A DNA stretch of 64,000 nucleotides from Hyphomicrobium sp. LHD-15 (GTDB lineage: Bacteria > Pseudomonadota > Alphaproteobacteria > Rhizobiales > Hyphomicrobiaceae): assembly GCF_031157355.1 (NCBI RefSeq), contig NZ_JAVIFT010000001.1, forward strand, positions 1,240,001 through 1,304,000. The letters run 5' to 3'. The notes below the pieces were generated by a model. It was not told the DNA's origin. It ran no database searches and was given only the letters and a program-made list of their open reading frames with translations. The stretch's first letter is position 1. Every line of letters starts with the position of its first letter. Below, in pieces: positions 9,582-17,489 of this stretch. The translations under genes were made by a program, and so were the position numbers.

Positions 9582-9811
9582 GGTCAGGCAAATTCCTTCA
9601 GCGATCAGGGCGTTACGCCATGCAGGCAGGAGCCTTGACGCTCCAGCCTCGCGTTTTCCGGCACCATAGCGCCGAACGGGCGGCAGATGAAGGGCCGATC
9701 CGGACCCCGGCCGACCGGAACTGCGGCAGAAAGGAGCGGGGCGGCGTGCCCTGACAGAGGCGGAGCCCTTCCGACGGCCTCAATCGCCCGTCAGTTCGCT
9801 AGAACCGCCCA

Positions 9812-10741
9812 TCAATTCACTTGGCAGTTTTCCTCATACTTCACGCAGGCGCCGCCATTGCCCTGGCTGCACTGGGCCTGCCAGGTTTTGCAGCCGCCTT
9901 TTTTCCAAGGCGCAATTTCGAAGCCTTTTTTGTCATGCGGCCAGACGCATTTGCCGTTCTGCATCTGGTAGCCCTTGTTGCAATAACAATCGCCTTCCGG
10001 GCTCCGATAGGCGTTCTTTCCGCAGTTCTGCAGCAAGACGCACTTGCCGTTCTGCAGCTTGTAGTTCTTGGCGCAGACGAGCGTCTTCTTCTTCGTTTCA
10101 GCCTTTTTCTCGGGCTCGCTCCGTTTCGTGATGTTCTGAGGCGATGGCTTTGCGTCGTCGGCATCCAGGCGCAGGAGCTCGACGGTCGACGGCTCTGCGG
10201 CCGGCATGAAGATCTGCAAGCAGTCGCCGGGCCCGGTCGCGATCACCCAAGGATGGGTGCGGAACGTATCGAATGTCATCTGGTCGCCGGAGTTCACACC
10301 GCCGTAGCTCTGCTGCTTCCCGTCGAAATCGATCCACATGAAGGACCGGTACATTCCAGATTTGTTGACGAAGGTTATTTTCGTCGGCTCCCTGGAATGC
10401 TCCGAGCGCAATTGCGGGAGTTCCGAGCACGGCCGTTCGCCGGCCCTTGCCGACGAGGGAACCAGAACGGGCGCTTCCGCGGCCGGCTGATCGCCCAGCT
10501 TTTTCAGGTAAGCGCGCGCCAGATCGGCATGAAAGCCTGTCGGATAGGATGACAGGAAGGCATTCCAGGCGTCGGCGGTACCCAGCTCCTTCGCGCTTTC
10601 GAATGCGGATTTCTCTCGGTCGAGCTGGGCGTTACCCGCCTCCGGCGCGGCGCCGCCAGCCTGAACGTTGTGGGGAGGAATCGCCACCAGAATGGCCAGT
10701 GCACACGCGGCAAGACCTATTGCCGTCTTCCGCAGCGTCAT
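9812..10741 (-). CDS. Secreted cysteine-rich protein with an EGF-like tail
   Basis: Begins with a signal peptide (MTLRKTAIGLAACALAILVA, cleavage after NVQA). A short helical module follows near residues 40-80, resembling TPR-like stretches in caspase-associated periplasmic proteins (WNAFLSSYPTGFHADLARAYL). A middle domain (about 105-205) may be carbohydrate- or protein-binding. The last 80 residues are rich in cysteine, with repeated YxLQNGKCV and YQMQNGKCV units that look like EGF-like disulfide modules. Function unknown. I chose ATG 10741 because the signal peptide begins there; an in-frame start at 10792 would add 17 residues. It sits between xseB and dxs, where ispA is often found. Confidence 0.75.
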   Translation of the reverse strand: MTLRKTAIGLAACALAILVAIPPHNVQAGGAAPEAGNAQLDREKSAFESAKELGTADAWNAFLSSYPTGFHADLARAYLKKLGDQPAAEAPVLVPSSARAGERPCSELPQLRSEHSREPTKITFVNKSGMYRSFMWIDFDGKQQSYGGVNSGDQMTFDTFRTHPWVIATGPGDCLQIFMPAAEPSTVELLRLDADDAKPSPQNITKRSEPEKKAETKKKTLVCAKNYKLQNGKCVLLQNCGKNAYRSPEGDCYCNKGYQMQNGKCVWPHDKKGFEIAPWKKGGCKTWQAQCSQGNGGACVKYEENCQVN

Positions 10742-10842
10742 CGCCCATCCCCCGCCTGTCAGAATATCTGCGGTCGGAGAATATGTTGACACAAAAGAAC
10801 AAGCAAACGGAAAGCCGTGAGCTGACGAAATAAGCGGGAGAG

Positions 10843-11103
10843 TTATTCCGGATCCAGGGGTTCAGTGCCGCGCGGGACGCCGTCCGAGCCGACCGTCAGT
10901 TTCTCGACGCGCGCTTCCGCCTGCTTCAAGAGGCGATCGCAATGCTCCCGCAAGGCTTCGCCGCGCTCGTAGATGGTGATGCTTTCCTCGAGCTCGACAT
11001 CGCCCCGCTCGAGGCGGCTGACGATGGTTTCGAGTTCCTTCAGAGCGCGCTCGAAGCTCAGCTCCTTGATGTCGGCGTGGTTCTTGTTCGGCAACTTGCT
11101 CAT
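10843..11103 (-). CDS. xseB: Exodeoxyribonuclease VII small subunit
   Basis: XseB binds the large subunit XseA in a processive single-strand exonuclease. The 86-residue protein has the family pattern [20 protein letters not shown], then [18 protein letters not shown] and [16 protein letters not shown], which forms a helical hairpin or coiled coil. ATG 11103 gives the usual short N-terminus; longer in-frame starts exist up to 11163. XseA is not in the window. The gene follows the histone-deacetylase-like gene on the same strand by about 90 bp, a pairing frequent in rhizobial genomes. Confidence 0.93.
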   Translation of the reverse strand: MSKLPNKNHADIKELSFERALKELETIVSRLERGDVELEESITIYERGEALREHCDRLLKQAEARVEKLTVGSDGVPRGTEPLDPE

Positions 11104-11192
11104 TCCGGGTCGGCCCATTGATTCTTCGGCGCCGAATTTAGAGCCTCGGCCGCCCCGGTGCACGCAAAGATTTTCAGCTCTGCTTCAAGTGC

Positions 11193-12143
11193 TTAGCTTC
11201 CTATGTCCATAAGCGTGCGGACGTGCACGGCGACCGACTTGGCGAGCGCCTCAAGATCGTAACCGCCTTCCAGCATCGAAACGATGCGGCCATGGGCGTG
11301 CCGCTCCGCCGCTTTGCCCAGCGCTTCCGTCGCCCACATGAAGTCCGTCTCCACCAGGCGCAGGCCGCCCAAGGGATCACGCTTGTGAGCGTCGAAGCCG
11401 GCCGAGATGACGATCAAATCCGGCCCGAAATTGTGGAGCGGCCCAAGAATGCGGGAGGTAAACGCCTCGCGGAACGTCTCCCCGGCATCCCCCTCGCGCA
11501 GCGGCGCGTTCCAGATGTTTCCGACACCCGTTTCTGACAGCTCCCCGGTGCCGGGGAACAGCGGCATCTGATGCGTCGAGCCGTAGAACAGGTCCTTGTC
11601 GGACCAAAAGATATCCTGGGTGCCGTTGCCGTGGTGGACGTCGAAATCGACGACCGCGACCCGCTCGGCACCGTGGCGAGCGCGGGCGTAGGTGGCGGCG
11701 ATGGCCGCGTTCGAGAACAGGCAGAAGCCCATGGCGCGATCGCTCTCGGCATGATGGCCCGGCGGGCGCACCTGACAGAACGCATTGGCGACGCGGCCTG
11801 TCATCACCTCGTCTACGGCCTCAAGGCCAGCGCCCACCGCACGCAACGCAGCCTCGAGGGTACCGCGCGACATCACTGTATCGCCGTCGAGGTGCAAGGA
11901 TGCCTCGCGCTTCTTGACGATCTCCGACGTGCCCTTGATGCGGACCAGATGATCGGACGGATGGACGCGCAGGATCGCTTCCTCGACATCGAGGCGGAGC
12001 GGCGCTTCGGTGCGCATCAACGCGTTGTAGCTCTCGTGCGCCAGCACCTTGTCGATGGCGCGCATGCGATCCGGCTGCTCCGGATGGCCCGGCCCCGTGT
12101 CATGCTCGACGAAGGCCGGATGGGTCAGCAGCAGTGTAGCCAT
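11193..12143 (-). CDS. Histone deacetylase family protein (class II-like amidohydrolase)
   Basis: Zinc-dependent deacetylase fold. Key motifs are the substrate/zinc region RPPGHHAESDRAMGFC, the zinc ligands in VVDFDVHHGNGTQD, and ISAGFDAHKRDPLGGL, which supplies the last zinc Asp and the backbone around the active site. The length of 316 residues matches bacterial acetoin-utilisation or acetylpolyamine amidohydrolase relatives. The physiological substrate (acetyl-lysine, acetylpolyamine or other acyl amide) cannot be read from sequence. The start is ATG 12143; upstream lies a 396-bp intergenic stretch with repeats. Confidence 0.92.
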   Translation of the reverse strand: MATLLLTHPAFVEHDTGPGHPEQPDRMRAIDKVLAHESYNALMRTEAPLRLDVEEAILRVHPSDHLVRIKGTSEIVKKREASLHLDGDTVMSRGTLEAALRAVGAGLEAVDEVMTGRVANAFCQVRPPGHHAESDRAMGFCLFSNAAIAATYARARHGAERVAVVDFDVHHGNGTQDIFWSDKDLFYGSTHQMPLFPGTGELSETGVGNIWNAPLREGDAGETFREAFTSRILGPLHNFGPDLIVISAGFDAHKRDPLGGLRLVETDFMWATEALGKAAERHAHGRIVSMLEGGYDLEALAKSVAVHVRTLMDIGS

Positions 12144-12271
12144 ATCGAATTAAGCCTAGCCTTTTCTTGGGCGTTTCCCTGGAGCTTAGATCCCGCTTGC
12201 TTCGAAGGGCCAGCTTGGCCTCCGGCACGCGGTGGAGTCTTTGATTGATGTCATGATAGCCGAGCCACGCT

Positions 12272-12487
12272 AGCGCGCGATTGCTTTTCTTTGAACCGCA
12301 ATCACGCCCTAGTCTCTTGATGAGACCGATGATTCACGCTTCGGACATTTTCAGCGCTACCGATTCACGCCGCGTCCGATGGGGGCCGCGACGATCGGAG
12401 CGCGTGGGTCCGAAGCGATCATGGTGGTCTTTAGTGAGACCGATGATTCACGCTTCGGACTGATAAGGTCCGAAACGATCATGGTCC
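12272..12487 (+). repeat. Mosaic copy (A) of the two-hairpin intergenic repeat
   Basis: This lies in the 396-bp gap between the deacetylase gene and the next leftward gene. Hairpin module 1 (GCGATTGC to GCAATCACG) is at about 12276-12308. Module 2 begins at about 12312 but is interrupted after CGCTTCGGAC (about 12345) by some 60 bp, and its second half (GGTCCGAAGCGATCATGG) appears at 12407-12424. A complete module 2, with CGCTTCGGAC pairing GTCCGAAACG, follows at 12429-12487. This is an insertion and duplication within the repeat. Other copies are at 22362, 25848 and 52630. The rest of the gap shows nothing recognisable. Confidence 0.85.
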
Positions 12488-12539
12488 AGCTGGCCAGCAG
12501 TATCAAGGTAACCGAACCGTCCGGCCACAAACGCCGGGG

Positions 12540-14027
12540 CTAGCTGAAGCGCTCGCGCAGCCAGCGGAGGCCACGGAACGGCGCGGTCAGCAGGTTCCAG
12601 AACTGCAGCAAGGCGAGCCACATCAAGGCGGGAATGCCGACAAGCGGCAGGAACAATAGGAGAGCAGCCAAAAAGCGCGCTAACCGCGCCGCGATATAGC
12701 CGACCCGGCTCGCATATTCCTGGCGCTGCTCGGGCGGCCAGATGCGGGACCACCATCCGAACGAGACCTGCCAGGCCAGCAGCCCAGCCACAAGCGATCC
12801 CAGATAGGCATACTGGAGGCCGGAGGGGATGCCAGGGACGATGCGGGCTTCCAGCTCGCGTTCACGCGCCGCGTCGCGGGCGTAAACCTCGGCCGCCTTG
12901 ACCGCCACATTCCCCGTAACTTCGCCGATCCATTCGCCCAACGTATCGGTGAAAGGAACTGTCGGGCCTGAAACCGGCACCGCCGAGAACACCACGCGCC
13001 CCTCGGAACTCAGTGCCGTCTTGATGGCAAGCTCGTTACCTGCGCCCAGCGCGCTCAGGAAATCGGCGAACGTGGCGCGCTTCAAGGCGTCGTCGAGGCC
13101 GGCGACCGAAACCTCCTGCCAGAACCAGTTGCGCGCGCCGGGCTGATGGGAAGCCGCCGACTTCAGCAGCACCAGATTGACATCCGACGCCTCGGCCGCG
13201 CGCACGAGTGTTGCGATATCGAGCGCCTGCTCCGGCCCACTAGACGGGCGGAAATAGAGCACGTTGCCCTCGATGCGCCCGGACACGAGTGCGGTCTGTC
13301 CCTTGAGGCTTTGCAGCGCGGTGGGCAGCGACGCCGGGTCGATACTGTCCGCGAGCGCGGCCTTGCTCGTGGGATCGTAGCGCGGCGCTGAAGACAGATG
13401 GCGGGGGCCGCCGGTTTCGAAAGCAAGCACGCGAATATTGGAGCGATTGAGGGGACGGCTCAGGCGATAGATGGATTCTTCGAACAGGGCCTGATCGGAC
13501 AAGTTCACGACGATGTTCGGGCGAAATTCGGCGACCAGTTCGTCCGCGCCGCCTGTGCGCCGCAGACGGTATGCATCCTTCCCGACGACGACATGGAGAT
13601 CCGTGTCGGTCGGAAGATCTTTGAGCAGGGGGCGGCGCGCGAAGATCGTCTCTTCGCTCAAGTAGAGCGCGAGTTTGTCGCCTGCCGCCGCTTCGGGTGC
13701 GAGCGTGGTTCCGACGCGCGCCAGCTCGTCCGGCGTTGCGGCGGTAAAAACTGCGCCTTCGCGATTGACGAACTTCCAGTGGCCCTCGGGAGTGACGTGC
13801 GCCGCGAGAGCCGCGCCGGTCGACATCTTCGGCAGGGTTGCGACATGGGCGGCAGCGTTGTCCAAGGCGCCGAGGCCGAGCTTGCCGGATTTAACGGCGG
13901 CTCCTCCCCCGGACTCGGCCGCCTCGCGCGTGATGCGCGACAGCCAGCCGGCTCCGGAAGGCTCAGACAATCCAACGGCCAGAGCGGCGGCGATCGCCAT
14001 ACCAGCCGCGACGCGCATCAGCCGCAT
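12540..14027 (-). CDS. Exported/membrane protein of unknown function
   Basis: A 495-residue protein with an N-terminal signal or anchor (MRLMRVAAGMAIAAALAVGL). It has a large soluble extracytoplasmic region of about 370 residues and two C-terminal hydrophobic segments (AYLGSLVAGLLAWQVSF and a longer one with LLLFLPLVGIPALMWLA), ending in a basic amphipathic tail (FRGLRWLRERFS). No family recognised. I use ATG 14027 because it follows a GGAGGAGGGG ribosome binding site and starts the signal peptide; translating from 14159 would read through a palindromic repeat. It lies downstream of the acyl-CoA dehydrogenase gene with a repeat hairpin between. Confidence 0.7.
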   Translation of the reverse strand: MRLMRVAAGMAIAAALAVGLSEPSGAGWLSRITREAAESGGGAAVKSGKLGLGALDNAAAHVATLPKMSTGAALAAHVTPEGHWKFVNREGAVFTAATPDELARVGTTLAPEAAAGDKLALYLSEETIFARRPLLKDLPTDTDLHVVVGKDAYRLRRTGGADELVAEFRPNIVVNLSDQALFEESIYRLSRPLNRSNIRVLAFETGGPRHLSSAPRYDPTSKAALADSIDPASLPTALQSLKGQTALVSGRIEGNVLYFRPSSGPEQALDIATLVRAAEASDVNLVLLKSAASHQPGARNWFWQEVSVAGLDDALKRATFADFLSALGAGNELAIKTALSSEGRVVFSAVPVSGPTVPFTDTLGEWIGEVTGNVAVKAAEVYARDAARERELEARIVPGIPSGLQYAYLGSLVAGLLAWQVSFGWWSRIWPPEQRQEYASRVGYIAARLARFLAALLLFLPLVGIPALMWLALLQFWNLLTAPFRGLRWLRERFS

Positions 14028-14106
14028 CCCCTCCTCCGCTTTGCCGTTCGGCCGGCCAGCGCCGTTCCGGTTTTCGTTGAACCGCGAAACGGCTCTGGAT
14101 CTTTGC

Positions 14107-14155
14107 TTTGTCGTGCTTCTTATCGGAAAACCGCTTTGCACTTTTCCGGAAGCAC
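14107..14155. repeat. Rhizobial-type palindromic intergenic element
   Basis: A roughly 50-bp imperfect palindrome containing ATCGGAAAACCGCTTTGCAC followed by TTTTCCGGAAGCAC. From general knowledge this looks like the abundant RIME-like or REP-like palindromes of Rhizobiales, with the GGAAAA...TTTTCC core. It directly abuts the stop codon of the acyl-CoA dehydrogenase gene (TGA at 14156-14158, minus strand). A role as terminator or 3' mRNA stabiliser is plausible. Confidence 0.7.
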
Positions 14156-15931
14156 TCATACCATTTCAGATGCCGCTTCGAGCACCGACGGGCCACCAGA
14201 CGTCACCACTGCGGCAAGGCCAGGGCCGGCGACCGAAATGTTTTCGGCGAAGAAGCGGGCGAGCGCAACGGACTCCATCGCGTGCGGGCCGCCGATGTCG
14301 AGGCCTGCCAAGGCGCCCTTGGCCAGGTAGTGCCCGCCGGCTGCGATACCGAACAGCCGGAGATACGGGGTTGCGCCCGCGAGTGCGAGATTGGGGCTGT
14401 GCTCGATGGCATCTGCCATCCAGGCCGTCGCCTCCGCGAAGGCCACCACGGTGGACGCGATGCGCTGGCCCATGCGGCCGATTTCGAGCCGGTTGACGGC
14501 CTTCAGTGCGCGCGCGGTGGCTTCGTATTCGGCGATCGTATCCTTGATCAATTGCCCGCCGGCGAGCGGCAGTTTGCGCGTCACGAGATCGATGGCCTGA
14601 ATACCGTTGGTGCCTTCGTAGATCGGAAGAATGCGGGCATCGCGATAAAACTGGGCGGCGCCCGTCTCCTCGATGAATCCCATGCCGCCGTGGATCTGGA
14701 CGCCGAGTGAAGCAACCTCGCAGCCGATGTCGGTCGAGAAGGCTTTGGCGACGGGCGTCAGCAGAGCGGCGCGATCGGAGGCCGCCTTGCGTTCGGCGCC
14801 GGTGTCGGCGTGGTGCGACCTGTCGATTTCGGCGGCCGTTGCATAGCAGATGGCACGGGCGGCGCGGGTCAGCGCCTTCATCGTCAACAGCGAACGGCGG
14901 ATGTCGGGATGCTCGATGATGGGCACCATGTCGGACGACTTCGACGACGCAGAACGGCCCTGGCGGCGTTCCTTGGCGTAGCTCGCGGCGTGCTGGGTCG
15001 CGCGTTCGGCGATCGCCACGCCCTGGATACCGACCGCGAGACGCGCCGCGTTCATCATGATGAACATCGTGTTGAGGCCGCGGTTCTCTTCGCCCACGAG
15101 ATAGCCGATGGCGCCGCCGTTCTCGCCGAACTTCATGACCGCGGTCGGGCTGCCGTGGATGCCGAGCTTGTGCTCCAATCCGGCGCACACCGCATCGTTC
15201 TCGGCTCCGAGCGTGCCGTCCTCGTTGACCAGACGCTTCGGCACCAGAAACAGCGAGATGCCGCGCGTGCCGGCCGGTGCATCGGGCAGGCGGGCGAGCA
15301 CGAGATGCACGATGTTTTCGGTCAGGTCGTGATCGCCGTAGGTGATGAAGATCTTGGTCCCAAAGATGCGATAGGTGCCGTCCGGATTGCGCTCGGCGCG
15401 GGAGGTGATGACGGAGAGATCCGACCCGGCGTGCGGCTCGGTCAGGTTCATCGTGCCGGTCCACTCCCCACTCACCATCTTCGGCAGATATTTTTGCTTG
15501 AGTTCGCTCGAACCGCCAGCCTCGAGCGCGTGGATCGCGCCCTGGGTCAGCATGGGACAGAGGCCGAACGAGAGGTTGGCGGCGTTCCACATCTCGGCCA
15601 CGGCCATGGCAACGGTCTCGGGCAGCGCCTGGCCGCCGAACTCCTCCGGGCAGGGAAGCGCGTTCCAGCCCGCGTCGCGGAAGGCGGTATAGGCCCCTTT
15701 CCAGCCAGGCGGCGTCACGACGCGGCCTTCGACCCAGCGCGAGGGGGTGCGATCTCCGGCGGGGTTCAGGGGCGCCAGCTCTTCGCCCGCGAATTTTCCG
15801 GCTTCCTCCAGGATCGCGCGCAGCGTTTCCTCGTCGAGCCCACCGACTGCGCCCTTATCCATCTCTCCCGAAAGATCGGCCGCCGTCTTGAGCGCGAACA
15901 GGATGTCGTCTACTGGAGCCTCGTAGCTCAT
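14156..15931 (-). CDS. Acyl-CoA dehydrogenase (about 600-residue type)
   Basis: FAD-dependent alpha,beta-dehydrogenation of an acyl-CoA with electrons passing to ETF. The protein (591 residues) has the N-terminal helical domain, and the middle domain with TGTMNLTEPHAGSDLSVI and FGTKIFITYGDHD for FAD and acyl-CoA binding. The C-terminal domain has the catalytic-base region YEGTNGIQAIDLVTRKL. About 120 further residues follow, typical of the longer DmdC-like and FadE-like family rather than short-chain types. The start MSYEAPVDDILF is characteristic and follows GGAAAGGAAAA. Substrate not determinable; DmdC-like 3-methylmercaptopropionyl-CoA dehydrogenase is one possibility. Confidence 0.92.
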   Translation of the reverse strand: MSYEAPVDDILFALKTAADLSGEMDKGAVGGLDEETLRAILEEAGKFAGEELAPLNPAGDRTPSRWVEGRVVTPPGWKGAYTAFRDAGWNALPCPEEFGGQALPETVAMAVAEMWNAANLSFGLCPMLTQGAIHALEAGGSSELKQKYLPKMVSGEWTGTMNLTEPHAGSDLSVITSRAERNPDGTYRIFGTKIFITYGDHDLTENIVHLVLARLPDAPAGTRGISLFLVPKRLVNEDGTLGAENDAVCAGLEHKLGIHGSPTAVMKFGENGGAIGYLVGEENRGLNTMFIMMNAARLAVGIQGVAIAERATQHAASYAKERRQGRSASSKSSDMVPIIEHPDIRRSLLTMKALTRAARAICYATAAEIDRSHHADTGAERKAASDRAALLTPVAKAFSTDIGCEVASLGVQIHGGMGFIEETGAAQFYRDARILPIYEGTNGIQAIDLVTRKLPLAGGQLIKDTIAEYEATARALKAVNRLEIGRMGQRIASTVVAFAEATAWMADAIEHSPNLALAGATPYLRLFGIAAGGHYLAKGALAGLDIGGPHAMESVALARFFAENISVAGPGLAAVVTSGGPSVLEAASEMV

Positions 15932-16035
15932 GGATTTTCCTTTCCCGGCGCCCGGCGAATCGGCTTCCGCCATCCGCGGCAATCATCGGGCGGAAGCATT
16001 CCGTGTGCAACGGACGACAAACAGGTTCCCCTAGA

Positions 16036-16998
16036 ATGGCAGTGCGGACGGCAGACCAAACGGCAATCGACGAGGCAGGGCGCCTGCTCCGCTCGGGGGC
16101 CCTCGTCGCGTTTCCGACCGAAACCGTCTACGGGCTCGGCGCGGACGCCACAAACGGACAGGCGGTCGCAGGAATTTTCGAGACCAAGGGACGGCCGCGC
16201 TTCAATCCGCTGATCGTACACGTGCCGGATCTCGCCAGCGCGGAACGGCTCGCAGTGCTGTCGGCGCGGGCCCGTAAGCTGGCCCATGCGTTCTGGCCGG
16301 GACCGCTGACGCTCGTTCTCACGCGCAGGCCGGACAGCGGACTTTCGGATCTGGTTTCGGCGGGCCTCGACAGCGTCGCGATCCGCATTCCTGCGCACCC
16401 GATCGCGCGCGCGCTGCTGGCCGCCGCCGAGCGCCCGCTCGCCGCGCCTTCGGCCAACCGCAGCGGACGCGTCAGCCCAACGCTCGCCCGCCACGTGCAC
16501 GAAGATCTCGGCGAGCGGCCGGCGATGATCCTCGACGGCGGCGCGACCGCGCATGGCCTCGAAAGCACCGTGGTGGACGCGACCGGCGACGCAACCGTGA
16601 CGCTCCTGCGCCCCGGCGCGGTTCCGCGCGAGGCCATCGAGGCCGTACTAGGGACGGCGCTCTCGTCCGGCCCCGAAAGCGACGACGTGCATCCCTCCTC
16701 GCCTGGGCAGCTCGCGAGCCACTACGCGCCGAATGCCGCGATGCGGCTCGACGCGCGCGACATTAGGCCTGGCGAAGCGCTGTTGGCATTCGGAAGCCCG
16801 GTTCCGGCGACAGAGGGGTCGTCAATCAATCTCAGCCCAGCCGGCGATCTCGTCGAGGCGGCTGCCGGCCTGTTCGCAGCACTACGCGCACTCGACGCGA
16901 CGGGAGCCCGGACGATCGCCGTCATGCCGATCCCGGAGCACGGGCTCGGCGAAGCAATCAACGACCGGCTGCGCCGCGCGGCTGCGCCGAGGCCTTAG
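16036..16998 (+). CDS. tsaC: L-threonylcarbamoyladenylate synthase (Sua5/YwlC/TsaC)
   Basis: Makes threonylcarbamoyl-AMP from threonine, bicarbonate and ATP, the first step of t6A37 modification of ANN-decoding tRNAs. The YrdC domain covers about residues 8-195, with VAFPTETVYGLGADA, KGRPRFNPLIVHV, the WPGPLTLVL segment and APSANRSGRVSPT. An extra C-terminal domain of about 110 residues, introduced by SPGQLASHYAPNA, makes this the longer Sua5-type enzyme (320 residues). ATG 16036 is chosen over 16003, as the conserved N-terminus begins there. Divergent from the acyl-CoA dehydrogenase gene. Confidence 0.95.
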   Translation: MAVRTADQTAIDEAGRLLRSGALVAFPTETVYGLGADATNGQAVAGIFETKGRPRFNPLIVHVPDLASAERLAVLSARARKLAHAFWPGPLTLVLTRRPDSGLSDLVSAGLDSVAIRIPAHPIARALLAAAERPLAAPSANRSGRVSPTLARHVHEDLGERPAMILDGGATAHGLESTVVDATGDATVTLLRPGAVPREAIEAVLGTALSSGPESDDVHPSSPGQLASHYAPNAAMRLDARDIRPGEALLAFGSPVPATEGSSINLSPAGDLVEAAAGLFAALRALDATGARTIAVMPIPEHGLGEAINDRLRRAAAPRP

Positions 16999-17000
16999 CC

Positions 17001-17022
17001 CTGACGGTACGTCTTCCGTCAG
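17001..17022. terminator. Hairpin between convergent genes
   Basis: CTGACGG (17001-17007) and CCGTCAG (17016-17022) form a 7-bp stem just after the tsaC stop, overlapping the end of the convergent cysteine-rich gene. It has the place of a bidirectional terminator, but no T-run is seen. Confidence 0.4.
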
Positions 17023-17423
17023 CAGCGGGAACTGCAGGACATGCGGCAGCGCTGACGCTCGGAAAGACACTGCGAGACATTGAGGTCGGCGCAGGAGATC
17101 ATCTGGCATCGCGATCCACAGTTGGAGCGGCAGTTGGGGCCGTAAATATTCGGACGCATAACGCCCGGCCCCGGTCCAAAGCGCGCATTCGGAACCGTCG
17201 GCTCGACTTTTCGGGGAAGCACGCGCGGGGTGGGCGGCAGGCGCGGAGGGGGTATCGTACGCGGTGTCGGAACCGCATTGATGATCGGCTTCCTATCCGT
17301 GCCGGCCGCGCTCGCGGCCTCCGGCATCGCCAGAAGAAGCGCGAGGGCCACGAGGCAGAACGCGGCAGCAGCGGTCGCGCTTGCCAGGCTCAGTACGGTT
17401 AAAAACCCGGATCTTTGCGTCAT
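17019..17423 (-). CDS. Small secreted cysteine- and proline-rich protein
   Basis: A 134-residue protein with a hydrophobic leader (about residues 5-40, ending in ASAAG) and a proline/arginine-rich linker (TPRTIPPPRLPPTPRVLP). Its C-terminus packs ten cysteines into about 45 residues (CRSNCGSRCQM, SCADLNVSQC, RQRCRMSCSSRC). The CxxxCxxxC spacing suggests a disulfide-knotted extracellular domain; metal binding is an alternative. No family recognised. ATG 17423 is chosen because the leader starts there. It is divergent from the FAD-linked oxidase gene, with 66 bp between the starts. Confidence 0.65.
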   Translation of the reverse strand: MTQRSGFLTVLSLASATAAAAFCLVALALLLAMPEAASAAGTDRKPIINAVPTPRTIPPPRLPPTPRVLPRKVEPTVPNARFGPGPGVMRPNIYGPNCRSNCGSRCQMISCADLNVSQCLSERQRCRMSCSSRC

Positions 17424-17489
17424 GGTGCGAAACCCTGGTAAGGACTTGCGGATCGCCTGGCTCCTCGACCCACTTGCAAAAGCTCGCCC

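Noticed and set aside
12540-14159. Longer start for the exported protein ending at 12540
   Set aside because: The extra 44 codons translate the palindromic repeat and intergenic sequence; the signal peptide and GGAGGAGGGG site place the start at 14027.
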